The notes below the pieces were generated by a model. The model did not search any database and was not told the origin of the DNA. It was given only the letters and a program-made list of their open reading frames with translations. DNA of 64,000 nt, from contig NZ_JBPJAQ010000002.1 of assembly GCF_051172195.1 (NCBI RefSeq), positions 1,302,001-1,366,000 of the forward strand, written 5' to 3'. The first letter of the stretch is position 1, and each line of letters opens with the position of its first letter. Positions 1-8,861 of this stretch are shown here, piece after piece. The position numbers and the translations under genes are program-made. This DNA comes from Paludibaculum fermentans_A (GTDB lineage: Bacteria > Acidobacteriota > Terriglobia > Bryobacterales > Bryobacteraceae).

Positions 1-371
1 GCATCTGGACAATAATATTCGGCTACGCATACAGGGTTAGGACTTACGATTACTCACCTGATAGCACTTTCGCGCACAGGATCTAGCGGATTTGATGCCA
101 ATAAAACTGTCTTGGCCTTCTTTCGTGCACTGTAGTGAGAATTGCGACGGCGCGTTATCCCGGAGAGAGTCTTGCCTCAACCGTCCAAGGAATAACGATT
201 ATTTATACTCTCCCTCTTCCCTGTCGTATGAATCCACGCCGCTTGCTCTAGGCTCATCAACCGCAATCTGATGACTGTTTTGGATAATATGCAACAATCA
301 CTCATCTCCAGAATATCCACATCATCTCTCCTTCTCCGTCCTCATCTCGCCGTTGCGTAACAGTTGCGACA
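1..371. other. Left-edge non-coding stretch
   Basis: I see no coding sequence here. The stretch has stop codons in all frames and is clearly richer in A and T than the rest of the window. It lies downstream of the minus-strand hydrolase gene that ends at 372. No tRNA cloverleaf or repeat array was recognised. Confidence 0.6.
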
Positions 372-1673
372 TTACTCGCGCCTCCCTGACATGCCCGCCT
401 CTACAGTAGCGGTAACCTGGATTGAGCCAGAGTTGTCAAAATCATACGTGCCCTTCCGATCATTCATGAGCAGGACTAGATTCCCCGTCTCTTTGGCCTC
501 GATTGCTCTCGATGTTCCAATCGCAAAGTACCAATCCTTTACACGTCCAATTAGAGTTCCGAAATGTTGCCCCTTGAGCATGACAGCCTCCGGGTCCTCA
601 TCCGCCTTTGGCCGACCCGGCGTACCATCTGCATCTGAACAGCCGGACGTCCCACCCCAACACCATATACCGCGGGCGCTAAAGCGTAAAACATCTCCCT
701 TCTTTACAAAAACCTCAGTGTATGTTCCCTGCTCCCTCGCACCGGGCACTTCCACCGCCACCGTGCGCGGATACGGCTGGTCACTGATTGTCGTGGCAGG
801 GTTCAATAGAGATGCTCCCACTGCTTTACGCATAGCGGTGACAAATCTCGAGTACCGAGGATCATCCCGCCTTGGCGGCTTCACAATTTGCATATGATTG
901 GCGTTCATCGGATATACCTCGCTGCAAAGTGCCCTTGCACTCGACTGAGGCACAATGAATATATTGCCCACTGTTGGTACGGCCTCATACGCACAATAAG
1001 AAGGTAGTCGTCGTGCTTCTTCCCAGTGAAGCCAATCATCCTGAAGATTCTGCAGTAGTTCATTTCCTTCCAAGGGAAACATAGCTCTCAGTTGAGGATT
1101 ACTTGACACTACTTTCGCAATATTTGCAATTTCAACTCCATTCGTGGGAGTAGCATAGAAGTAAATCATGGCTACCTTGTCAAGCTTGTGCGTCATGAGA
1201 AGGTGCCGCCTTAGGACCAGCCCGCCCATGCTGTGGCACAGAAAGACAACCTTCTCATGATCCTGCATAACTTCTTTATCCTCTAGCACGCCATCAAGCT
1301 GGACCGCCAATTGAGACACGTTAGCGGCTGATTGAAATGCCGGCGTATAATATCGAAACGAAAATGCGTCGACCTTTCCACTTAATGCAGGGTCTGAAAC
1401 TAGCATTTCCGGGAAAGACGACTCCTGCCTTCCCCATGTCGACTTATCACCAAAAATTCCATGAATAAAGACAACCACAACAGGCTTCTTATGATCTCCG
1501 CTTCCCGCATAAGATGCCTCGACTGCAGGAACACCACCAATACTCTTCGATCCTGGCCAATTCATAATGGCTGTAACTCCCACAGCCACAATCACAATAA
1601 CCCCACCTATTATCTTAGCTCTATTCTTGAACCAAATACCTAGCCACGTCAGCTCAGTACTTTTCTCAGTCAT
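372..1673 (-). CDS. Membrane-anchored lipase-like alpha/beta hydrolase with C-terminal LecA-type lectin domain
   Basis: The protein (433 aa from the chosen start) has a short cytoplasmic N-terminus and one membrane segment (about residues 22-38), followed by an alpha/beta hydrolase domain. The domain has the oxyanion segment FIHGIFG near residue 70 and the nucleophile elbow CHSMGG with Ser near residue 148. This is the GPI-deacylase/PGAP1-like lipase pattern. The last 120 residues resemble the PA-IL/LecA galactose lectin fold, with the ends IGRVKDWYFAIG and LLMNDRKGTYDFDNSG; the Asp/Asn cluster is where LecA binds calcium and sugar. ATG at 1673 was preferred over an upstream in-frame TTG at 1691. 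The hydrolase could act on lipids or esters at a glycan-coated surface; this is inferred, and the substrate is unknown. The base composition is lower in GC than most of the window. Confidence 0.75.
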   Translation of the reverse strand: MTEKSTELTWLGIWFKNRAKIIGGVIVIVAVGVTAIMNWPGSKSIGGVPAVEASYAGSGDHKKPVVVVFIHGIFGDKSTWGRQESSFPEMLVSDPALSGKVDAFSFRYYTPAFQSAANVSQLAVQLDGVLEDKEVMQDHEKVVFLCHSMGGLVLRRHLLMTHKLDKVAMIYFYATPTNGVEIANIAKVVSSNPQLRAMFPLEGNELLQNLQDDWLHWEEARRLPSYCAYEAVPTVGNIFIVPQSSARALCSEVYPMNANHMQIVKPPRRDDPRYSRFVTAMRKAVGASLLNPATTISDQPYPRTVAVEVPGAREQGTYTEVFVKKGDVLRFSARGIWCWGGTSGCSDADGTPGRPKADEDPEAVMLKGQHFGTLIGRVKDWYFAIGTSRAIEAKETGNLVLLMNDRKGTYDFDNSGSIQVTATVEAGMSGRRE

Positions 1674-2019
1674 AATCTCGCATCCTAGCAACCCCGCCGA
1701 TTTATTCCTTCATATTTTCTAATCAAATCTCCAGCCGCGCATCACTTGCTAGGCCTCCTTCGTCCACTGATTCAGCTGTCCCGTCAACACGTGGTAATTT
1801 CATCACGCAATCCACGTCTTTAGCCACTCCACTACCCCGGGTCGCCATCTTCGTCCGAAAGCGTTATGATCCCTGGGGCGCAACGCACCAGAACCCCCTA
1901 TCCATAAATTCCACCAAGAGGCAATTTCCCATCCTTCTGGCATACGCAGGCTGAGATTCCATTTTGCAATGCTTACTCCCGCCACGCTAATACTATTTAC
2001 TCCCTTGTCACAAACACTG
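1674..2019. other. Non-coding gap
   Basis: About 350 bases lie between two minus-strand genes. A 76-codon minus-strand reading frame crosses the region and runs into the next gene, but it has no recognisable features. The promoter of the lipase-lectin gene should lie here; I cannot point to a convincing -35/-10 pair. Confidence 0.5.
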
Positions 2020-4245
2020 TTACTTCGTTCCAATTTTTATTGTGTATTTTGCAGTCATACCCCCAGCGGTGATGGTCAAATCCACACCCTGTCCCGCGAA
2101 GGAGGTGGGAACAGAGAATTTCTCCAAAGTGAGCATCTTGCCGTCGGGGCTAGTCTTTACGGCATCGGCCTTGAAACAAGTTACGCAATTCGATGAAGTA
2201 ACTGTGACACCATAGAACCCGGCGCCAATGAGGCTGAGATCCATTGCTGCGTCTCCTGCTTTTGGCATATGGTTGTCGGCAACTTGCAGAACTGTCAGTG
2301 CTGGCGGTCGGAGTATCACCATGACTTCTTTGGTTGATTCTGACCCCTTCGTTACGACAATGCTAACTTTCGAATTCGCTCTCGACTCTCTTGCCGTCAG
2401 GTCAACAACCATCTCGGCAGAGGTAGGCGAGGCGATTCGGAGATGTTTTTCATCAAAAACCCACTCTTTAACAGTCGCGCTTGTTGTATCGGTAATTTTC
2501 CCACTAAATGTGCTTCCTGACAGGTATGCACCTGTAGCGGTGATCCCTACACCCTTATTCTCCGCGTCCGGGACGATGATGACTTCAGCGGGCGCCACAA
2601 CATTCACCACTGGTGCGTGAAGTTTAACAGGAATTATAAATTCCGCCATTTTCCCTGCGGTGGCGACCTGAAGTGTCACCACCGACTGAACGTAGTCATC
2701 CGGCACTTTGAACCCCTTCAAAGTAATCTCTGTTCCTGTGCTATTGACTTTGGCAGTCTCATAGCATTTCTGACAATCTGGTGACAAGACGGTGGCGCCC
2801 GTTAACCATCGCCCTGATAGTTTCACGTCGAGGGGCTCTCCGCCTTGACTCGGAACAATGCCGTCTACCACGCCGGCGATCTGGGGTAAAGGAGTTACTT
2901 CAGAAACAGTAGCGCTCGAATCCACACGCAGGCGCTGCTTGTACTCGATTTGGTCTCCGACAATGACAAGGCTTCCGAGTGCTTGGCGTACGGCGATCAG
3001 GTCGTTTTCCCGAAGGGACTGAGGGCGTCCGAGAAAATGCAATTTTCCTCCCCCCTTCACAGGAATCCTGCCCTCGGCGCACCTTCTATCCTGCGCTGAA
3101 GCCTGCCCTCCTGCTCGCATTAAGCTGGCTTTGCTTTCTCGGAGCCTATCTCTCTCCCGTTCAAGCTTCATCCTTTTTAACTCATCCCACCCGAGTCCAG
3201 TAGCTAGAGTCAGATCTGCCTGCACACGAGCCAGTTCCTGATCGAGCAGCCCCCCATAATACTCCGCGATGCATGTTGGGCCCGCCAACAAGGGCTTTAC
3301 AGAATCCCGATCAGCGAACACGGTGAATTTGACGGGTGAGTTATTAGGGATGATCTTGCCATCTCGAAGCGCAGAATCGTCGAGATTCGTCATCTGCAGC
3401 ACTGTGCGATCCTTAGCGAAAGAATCCCACGCCCCAGCAAGGACCCCCCCCATTATGGATGACCAGAGGATCATCCTATTACGCTCAAACGGATTTCGCG
3501 CGAACGGTGCGAAGCCGGCAACCACCGCTCCTGCCCCTTGCAGGCCTCTCAACGTCAGGTTTCTGCCACTGATCACTTGGTCCCGCTGAAGAACAGATCG
3601 TATTTGCGCGTAAGTCGACGTCGCTTCTTTATAGTCGAGGCCGGGAAGGTGCCGCATGAAGCCAAGCCCAGAGATCAGTAATGCATACCCTGAGTTATTT
3701 CCAATTTGGACTTCAAGGCAGTAGTAGTGTCGCGACACTCTTGTGCCAAACTGATCCTTGCAGCCGACATCGCTGAGAACATTCCAGATGATATCGACTT
3801 GAGGGGCCAGCCCTGGCGGTATCGGACCGGACTGTATGTCGATGATCTGCAACTTAGCAGTTCCAAGCACCTCAGTTTTGTCCTTGTTGTAGGCAATCAG
3901 GACTTTGTCCTCGAACGCCGCACTCTCGGTCACCTGCGCTGGAACCGAAAGGGTACACCCCGTCGAAACCGCACTCCCCCAACTCAACTCAATTCCACTA
4001 CCGGAAAGACTGATGGGAGGCGCTTTGCGTACAGCGTCCGTTGTATCGAAAGCATGGGGGTCGGATGTTTTGGTGCAGTTGTCCACCTGCACTACAAGAG
4101 TGAGGCTCTGCTTTCTTTGGACGGACTGCGGGCTGACTGTGATATTCGCTGTTGCGGATGTGCAGACTGAAAGCAGGAGTACGGCAGAAAGTGATGCTCG
4201 CAAGCCATACGGGATTGCCTGCGCCCTTCCAAGTCCTGGAGACAT
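2020..4245 (-). CDS. Large exported protein with repeated Ig/TIG-like modules carrying Cys-x-x-Cys
   Basis: I do not recognise a named family. Translation from the ATG at 4245 gives about 741 aa beginning with a hydrophobic signal peptide (core ASLSAVLLLSVC, cleavage after SATA). The start could also be the ATG at 4260. A beta-rich N-terminal domain follows (ITVSPQSVQRKQSLTL). The middle part has hydrophobic stretches and a charged likely coiled-coil segment rich in Glu, Arg and Lys. The C-terminal third holds about three repeated 90-100 residue modules similar to IPT/TIG or Ig-like domains. Two of them carry a matching cysteine pair, SPDCQKCYETAKV and SSNCVTCFKADAV. It is probably a surface or periplasmic binding protein. 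It reads toward the lipase-lectin gene but is separated from it by about 350 bases. Confidence 0.6.
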   Translation of the reverse strand: MSPGLGRAQAIPYGLRASLSAVLLLSVCTSATANITVSPQSVQRKQSLTLVVQVDNCTKTSDPHAFDTTDAVRKAPPISLSGSGIELSWGSAVSTGCTLSVPAQVTESAAFEDKVLIAYNKDKTEVLGTAKLQIIDIQSGPIPPGLAPQVDIIWNVLSDVGCKDQFGTRVSRHYYCLEVQIGNNSGYALLISGLGFMRHLPGLDYKEATSTYAQIRSVLQRDQVISGRNLTLRGLQGAGAVVAGFAPFARNPFERNRMILWSSIMGGVLAGAWDSFAKDRTVLQMTNLDDSALRDGKIIPNNSPVKFTVFADRDSVKPLLAGPTCIAEYYGGLLDQELARVQADLTLATGLGWDELKRMKLERERDRLRESKASLMRAGGQASAQDRRCAEGRIPVKGGGKLHFLGRPQSLRENDLIAVRQALGSLVIVGDQIEYKQRLRVDSSATVSEVTPLPQIAGVVDGIVPSQGGEPLDVKLSGRWLTGATVLSPDCQKCYETAKVNSTGTEITLKGFKVPDDYVQSVVTLQVATAGKMAEFIIPVKLHAPVVNVVAPAEVIIVPDAENKGVGITATGAYLSGSTFSGKITDTTSATVKEWVFDEKHLRIASPTSAEMVVDLTARESRANSKVSIVVTKGSESTKEVMVILRPPALTVLQVADNHMPKAGDAAMDLSLIGAGFYGVTVTSSNCVTCFKADAVKTSPDGKMLTLEKFSVPTSFAGQGVDLTITAGGMTAKYTIKIGTK

Positions 4246-5035
4246 CTCGATGTGGCCCATCCCACGAACTGCTCGCCTCGTCTCAATTCCCCAATATGCC
4301 ATGGGAGACATAGTGGCATAAAATGTGGTTCTGGCAAAGAAAAATTGTGATTTAATGTCTATTGATGCTTGCGGCAGACAGTGCCGAAGGTCGCGCACCT
4401 TCCGTAGACTATCTTTGGAAACCTTCCAGCCGATATCGTTCGCTGCAATGTGGCAAGAACTAGCCTCCCCCCGGCACTCGCCCGTGAGATCGGGACGCGC
4501 TTCAGCGTGAATGGAGCCCCATCAACTTGGCCAGTCCTACCTTCCCCCCAGAATCGAGTCTTCGGCCAAGGAAAGTCACTCGAGGAAACCCGCAGGAATC
4601 CACCTCAGCCTGTCCCGTCCCACCGAGAAATTACCTCACGTGTGACTGCACCCTGCCCCTCGCTCGGGCCCCACCGACTTTCAGCGTGGCGCCCAATTCG
4701 GCTATCACCACGCGAATAGTCCGGGATGGCCTCTCGGAACGCGCAGCCCCGGTTTCCCTCCTGAATTTGAGTACTTCACCCAGAACCTCTCCCCTAGCCT
4801 CGGCCGTCCTCAGCAAAAGCCTTCTACAAATCAGCCGCAAACAGGGTGCCCGGTAATGCAAGCACCGCCCCGAATCGACTACAGACACCGCTCAGAGGCC
4901 AAACCATGGCGACTCCCTTCTGCGACCGGCTCGACCGAACTCAGTGCTTCTCTCGAAAGGCGGGAAATCCGTCGGAGCAACCGATGCATCGCTTCATCCC
5001 CACTTAATACGTAATTCTTACCTGTAAGGGATCTG
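4246..5035. other. Long non-coding stretch
   Basis: Nearly 800 bases carry no supported gene. Short overlapping frames exist on both strands, but none shows family motifs or a convincing ribosome binding site. A segment near 4613-4637 is an imperfect copy (22 of 25 bases) of a segment near 7494-7518 in the next gene-poor gap. Confidence 0.5.
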
Positions 5036-5326
5036 ATGGGTGAGACTCCGCACGATTGGGACTCAAACTGGCTGATGGTATTTGGCAGGTCCGTCACCCC
5101 TCACCAGCAATGGGAACTCACAGAGCCCTGCCTTGCAACAATGAAGGCCCACGACCTCGCCAACTGGCTCGGTGACATTGCTGATGGCAAACTGATACGG
5201 CGTATTTGCTTCACCGAGCCGCCTTTTTCCGTCGACCGGCTGGTTCATCACGGCGTGATCCTCGAATTGAACATCTCCAGTTACCGGATGGAGCAGGCCA
5301 AGAAGAAGAAAGCGGAGGACGAATGA
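5036..5326 (+). CDS. Small WapI-type immunity-like protein
   Basis: This is a 96-residue acidic protein. The order DWDSNWLMV, a Trp-x-x-x-x-Pro-C-L segment, then LANWLGDIADGK and CFTEPPF resembles bacterial WapI-family and other small immunity-type proteins, which share 'WDxNWL', 'L..WL..IA.G' and 'FTEP' blocks. Those relatives usually have some 15-20 more residues before the WD block. Here an in-frame stop lies just upstream (5012-5014), so the N-terminus may be shortened. The C-terminus ends in a Lys/Glu tail. A perfect 9-bp hairpin stands 34 bases after the stop, which supports a real transcription unit. No toxin gene is adjacent. The family call comes from memory of the motif, without any alignment. 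Confidence 0.5.
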   Translation: MGETPHDWDSNWLMVFGRSVTPHQQWELTEPCLATMKAHDLANWLGDIADGKLIRRICFTEPPFSVDRLVHHGVILELNISSYRMEQAKKKKAEDE

Positions 5327-5360
5327 CGGCGCGGCGAACAAGGAAATTATCATTGATTGA

Positions 5361-5381
5361 TCTGGAGGCTCTGCCTCCAGA
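5361..5381. terminator. Perfect 9-bp hairpin after the WapI-like gene
   Basis: Arms TCTGGAGGC and GCCTCCAGA are perfectly complementary around a 3-base loop. The hairpin lies 34 bases past the stop at 5326. There is no T tract, so its efficiency as a terminator is uncertain. Confidence 0.5.
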
Positions 5382-6189
5382 CCTCCGGGATTTAACGCCA
5401 CCCTGCCAGCCCAGGAGAAGGACCGGAACCGCTGGGGCGAGAGAACCCCGCCCCGAGCCTGGTCTGGCCCCGGAGTCAGCGCTCAGGTTGCATCCCTGCA
5501 GAGCCTTACCCTCTGCTCCGGCCAGCACCAGTGTAGGCGAGGCAGGCCGCTACGCAAAGTCTGTAGTTGTCGCGACCGCCGGCCGGAATAGTTGACGCCA
5601 GACAGTCGAGGTCGATTCAGTGGACCCAACAGCGATTTGGTTGAAACTGTACTTTGCTGCCTATGCTCTTCCCCCAGGGGCTTCAACCGGCAACAAGAGT
5701 TCTTCGAACTGTTCCCAGTAAGCGCGACAGAGGTTAGGGAGGCAGCGAATTCGCTCCGCCAGCACCTGCAGCAGTCTCCAGTTCGCGCCAGTGGGCTCTA
5801 CCCTACGGGAACAGGTGGACTGCTGGCCGCGATCCGGCACCGGCGCAATCCGTCGTCTGCCAACCATATTACGACTTTCAAGTTATTCGTGGACAACCTC
5901 TACTGGGGCACCCCAAACTCCTGGGATAATCGGCGAGCCGCAGCTTCGATTGTCCAGCGCCGCCAGATCAGGACGGCGAATACCGAGCCGAGCCGAGGCG
6001 AGGCGAAGGTGATCGGCGTCAGTTTGGGAATGACGATCGGCCTAGGTTCTGAATCCTGATCGGTTTGAGATCGGAACTCTGATCCGCATCGCTCGCCCAG
6101 ATACAGGAAGCCCTTCAGACGGTTTCAGACGGAATTCACCCGGGCACCTCGCCTCTCAACTTCCGCAGACTTGTCAACTCCTGTGTGAA
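5382..6189. other. Long non-coding stretch
   Basis: About 800 bases carry no supported gene. A plus-strand frame of 155 codons (5592-6059) has an unnatural composition and no motif, so I do not call it. The sequence may be decayed coding DNA. Confidence 0.5.
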
Positions 6190-7281
6190 CTACGAGTACA
6201 TCAACGAGATTTTGCCGGACGGACCTGGGTGGTTTAACCGCACCCGCGCAGTGTAGTTTCGGCCAGCGAAGAGCTTGTAACAGATCGACGCGTTCCGGTC
6301 ATCTCCGCTATCGTCATCGGCAGCAATGTACCTAGGCGTCCCATCCAGGTCCTCGAAGAGCACTAGCGTGGCATCTGTCCCGCCTTTAGTCTCGATCGTA
6401 TACTTGCGGGATGCCTCGGGCTTGATGATAAAGTCGGCCTGCCTGCCAGCTGCGAGCTCCAGCACTGCGGGTTTATACTCCCGGAGGATCGGAAGCGCCT
6501 TCGGCATCGGTGGGTACCACTTTAGAGCCCATTGCTTGTCCATTGCTGAGAGGGTGCCGGGCGGCGTAAGGCCTTGCGTGTCATACGGCGGCGGTGCAGC
6601 AATCAGACCTGGTTCGAATTCATACTCCATAATCGAGTCCGGATCCCACTTGGAGCCCTGCACCTGGCTAGAATCAAGCTTCTCGATAATATTGTGGAAG
6701 GTTGTTTCGTGGTCCCAGCGATTGGGAGGCTTCGCCAGTGAGTCGTACACCGCCTGCTCGTTCCACTTGATCCCCGCGAACGGGCTCTGGTGTTCATGTT
6801 CCATTCCGAGTACGTGACCAAGTTCGTGGAGCGCCGTTCCGCTTCCATAGGGCGTCGTGAGATCCCACCCATAAACCGTCGTTGGCTCGTTAATCGGAAC
6901 CTTCAAAACGCCTCGCCCGACAGCGGAAGCGGAAGACCCGTCAGTATCTGAATAGCCGATTCGCACCTCAGCTTCGCTTAGTCTCGAAACTTCCTTGAAC
7001 TCTAGACCGATTCCAGCTGCTTTCCACTTTCCAAATGCTGCTCGTACCGCCGCCCCTTGTTTTGCCGGAACTGCGAAATGTCCCTTTGTGAAAAAACAAT
7101 AGTGCAAGACGGTTCCACTAACCCACTTCGACCTGGTCGCAATAATCGCCGAGGCACGTAGGGTATCTGCGGCGACAGCCGGGCGAAGCGGTGGTGTCGC
7201 CTGTGGCAGCATCCGGCAGAACGGTCTAGCCTCGGTCCGAGTTTGGCTAGTTGACGACGGTTTAGACTTAAGGCGTGGCAT
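6190..7281 (-). CDS. Metzincin-type zinc metalloprotease with C-terminal PPC-like domain
   Basis: The protein (363 aa) contains the zinc site HELGHVLGMEHEH at about residues 152-164, which is the metzincin signature HExxHxxGxxH followed by Glu as in astacins (M12A). The region before it (W-x-x-x-x-L-x-Y-x-F, then F..W....G..F.E) is the usual astacin/matrixin substrate-cleft layout. The last 100 residues (LAAGRQADFIIKPEASRKY onward, with Asp-rich DDDSGDD) resemble the bacterial pre-peptidase C-terminal (PPC) beta-sandwich. The start at 7281 was preferred over 7329 because GGAG sits 5 bases before it. No classical signal peptide is visible, which is odd for a protease of this kind. It stands alone between two long non-coding gaps. 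Confidence 0.8.
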   Translation of the reverse strand: MPRLKSKPSSTSQTRTEARPFCRMLPQATPPLRPAVAADTLRASAIIATRSKWVSGTVLHYCFFTKGHFAVPAKQGAAVRAAFGKWKAAGIGLEFKEVSRLSEAEVRIGYSDTDGSSASAVGRGVLKVPINEPTTVYGWDLTTPYGSGTALHELGHVLGMEHEHQSPFAGIKWNEQAVYDSLAKPPNRWDHETTFHNIIEKLDSSQVQGSKWDPDSIMEYEFEPGLIAAPPPYDTQGLTPPGTLSAMDKQWALKWYPPMPKALPILREYKPAVLELAAGRQADFIIKPEASRKYTIETKGGTDATLVLFEDLDGTPRYIAADDDSGDDRNASICYKLFAGRNYTARVRLNHPGPSGKISLMYS

Positions 7282-8352
7282 TGCATCTCCATGGAAAGTA
7301 ATCGCGACTTTCGGCCTGAACTGGGCCATCAGTATATGCCGAGATCCTCAACCAGAGAAGCCTCTCGAAGGATTCCTTTGCGAATCTTGCAGATTTCTCC
7401 TGCGACTGTGTGTGTGTGGGGTAGTTATTGAGGATCGGTGGACGTCCTGGTGTGTCCCTCTCCATTTTGCCGTGAAAGCATCCGGCCGGTAGTCAGCCTG
7501 GCCCGTCCCACTGAAAAACGCCAGAATCAGGCCGCCGACTGAGCGTAATTACCCAAAAACACGGCCAGACCGACCTGATCTCTGATCCTTTCCCTCGGTT
7601 CGACACCCGCCCCGCGCAGACTGGCAACGCCAGCCCGTCAAAATCGGTCCAGCGGTGCGCCATATCCCACAAAAATGTGGCACGGGGGACAGCCGGGCGT
7701 ACACCTTCTTCTAACAAATAGAAAAAGAAAGGCTTACCGCCGAGCGCAGCAGTTGTACTGGTTCTCAAAGACCAGGTAAGTGGACGCCCCCAAGCCCTTT
7801 TCCAGCGATCCAACCCACTGTGGATACAGCAACATACAGTCGCCCCCGCAGCCACTCCTCCGTTCGTCACGTATTCCTGAGTGCACATTCCAGCAACCAC
7901 AATTGCCAGTGGGACAGATCGCCAATCCCGGCCAAAGGCCCAGTGCCTCCCTTCGATAGCGCCGCGATGGAATCGATCCTCGGCGCTGCCGGGTAAGCGA
8001 GGAGCCCAGTTCAATCCCTCTCCACGAACCACACGAGGACCGTTCCACTCAGGCCGCCAGCGGGGATCGGGAACAGCGGCACGCGCACCTCTCACCAAGA
8101 GCAGATACTCCATCTATTTCCCGAGCATTCACCTTCCCTCGCGCCGAATCTCCAGCGGGGCGCCCCCACGCGAACCCTCAAAGCCAAGCCCTACGCTCTC
8201 TCCTGAAGCGCTCGCCCCTCTACCCAGGCGAACAAAAAGCGGTCACACCTCGAGAAAATAATCTATCTCTATTTACTTTCAAAGAGTTAACCGACTTACC
8301 CCAAGCCGGGATTTGGCAGCCCTCCCTTATGATGTTGCCCGGAGCGTGATTG
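7282..8352. other. Long non-coding stretch
   Basis: More than 1 kb carries no supported gene. A 206-codon minus-strand frame (7493-8113) is open but is rich in Trp and Arg, matches nothing I know and has no ribosome binding site that convinces me. The segment near 7494-7518 is a diverged copy of one near 4613-4637. Confidence 0.5.
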
Positions 8353-8859
8353 ATGAGGAACGACGTGACGACGAACGACGCGAGGGCCGCTGCCGCCCTC
8401 GCTCGCGGCATCCAGCAAACGGATGCCAACTTGGACCTGCACTCTGCCGCTGCGGCCGCGGTTGCCGCCTACGAGGACCCCGCACGCTTCCAGGAGCTAT
8501 GCCAAGCCATCTCCGACGGGTTTCAACCCCGCTCTCTCCACGAGCAGGTTGTCGCCGCCTCTGTCGCGTCCAGCCTCTGGAGCCAGAAACGCTATGCCCG
8601 CTTCGAATGTGGCCTGCTCAACGCCCGCTTGCTCGAGGGCTGGGACCAGGCGGCGCCCGGTACCCCCGAAGCCGCTCCGGCCCGCCGCCTGCTCCAGGCC
8701 GTCCGGTCCCTCTCTCGCCGCGAACAGGCCACCCTGCAAACATTGCTCGGCCTCCAGCACCGGCTCCACTTCACCTCTCGCGCCAATGCCGACCGCCTCA
8801 CCCGCGCCAACCAGGCCAGGCAAGCTGCCGCCGGTCTGTCCCCAAGGAAGGACCGCTAA
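8353..8859 (+). CDS. Helical protein of unknown function, partner of the next gene
   Basis: I do not recognise this 168-residue protein. It is Ala- and Arg-rich and predicted helical throughout, with no signal peptide, membrane segment or cysteine cluster. ATG at 8353 follows GGAG by 7 bases. A TTG one codon earlier is possible. The stop is only 2 bases before the start of the next gene, so the two are co-transcribed and probably translationally coupled. Codon use is strongly GC-rich, unlike the gene-poor DNA to the left. A frame of equal openness on the other strand is a composition shadow. Confidence 0.55.
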   Translation: MRNDVTTNDARAAAALARGIQQTDANLDLHSAAAAAVAAYEDPARFQELCQAISDGFQPRSLHEQVVAASVASSLWSQKRYARFECGLLNARLLEGWDQAAPGTPEAAPARRLLQAVRSLSRREQATLQTLLGLQHRLHFTSRANADRLTRANQARQAAAGLSPRKDR

Positions 8860-8861
8860 CC

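Noticed and set aside
1803..2033. 76-codon minus-strand frame
   Set aside because: It overlaps the end of the larger gene and has no recognisable features.
5592..6059. 155-codon plus-strand frame
   Set aside because: No motif, unnatural composition, in a gene-poor region.
7493..8113. 206-codon minus-strand frame
   Set aside because: No recognisable motif and unusual Trp/Arg content; no supporting ribosome binding site.
8313..8861. N-terminal extension of the STGPRT-family gene
   Set aside because: It overlaps the preceding gene in another frame; the ATG at 8862 has its own ribosome binding site.
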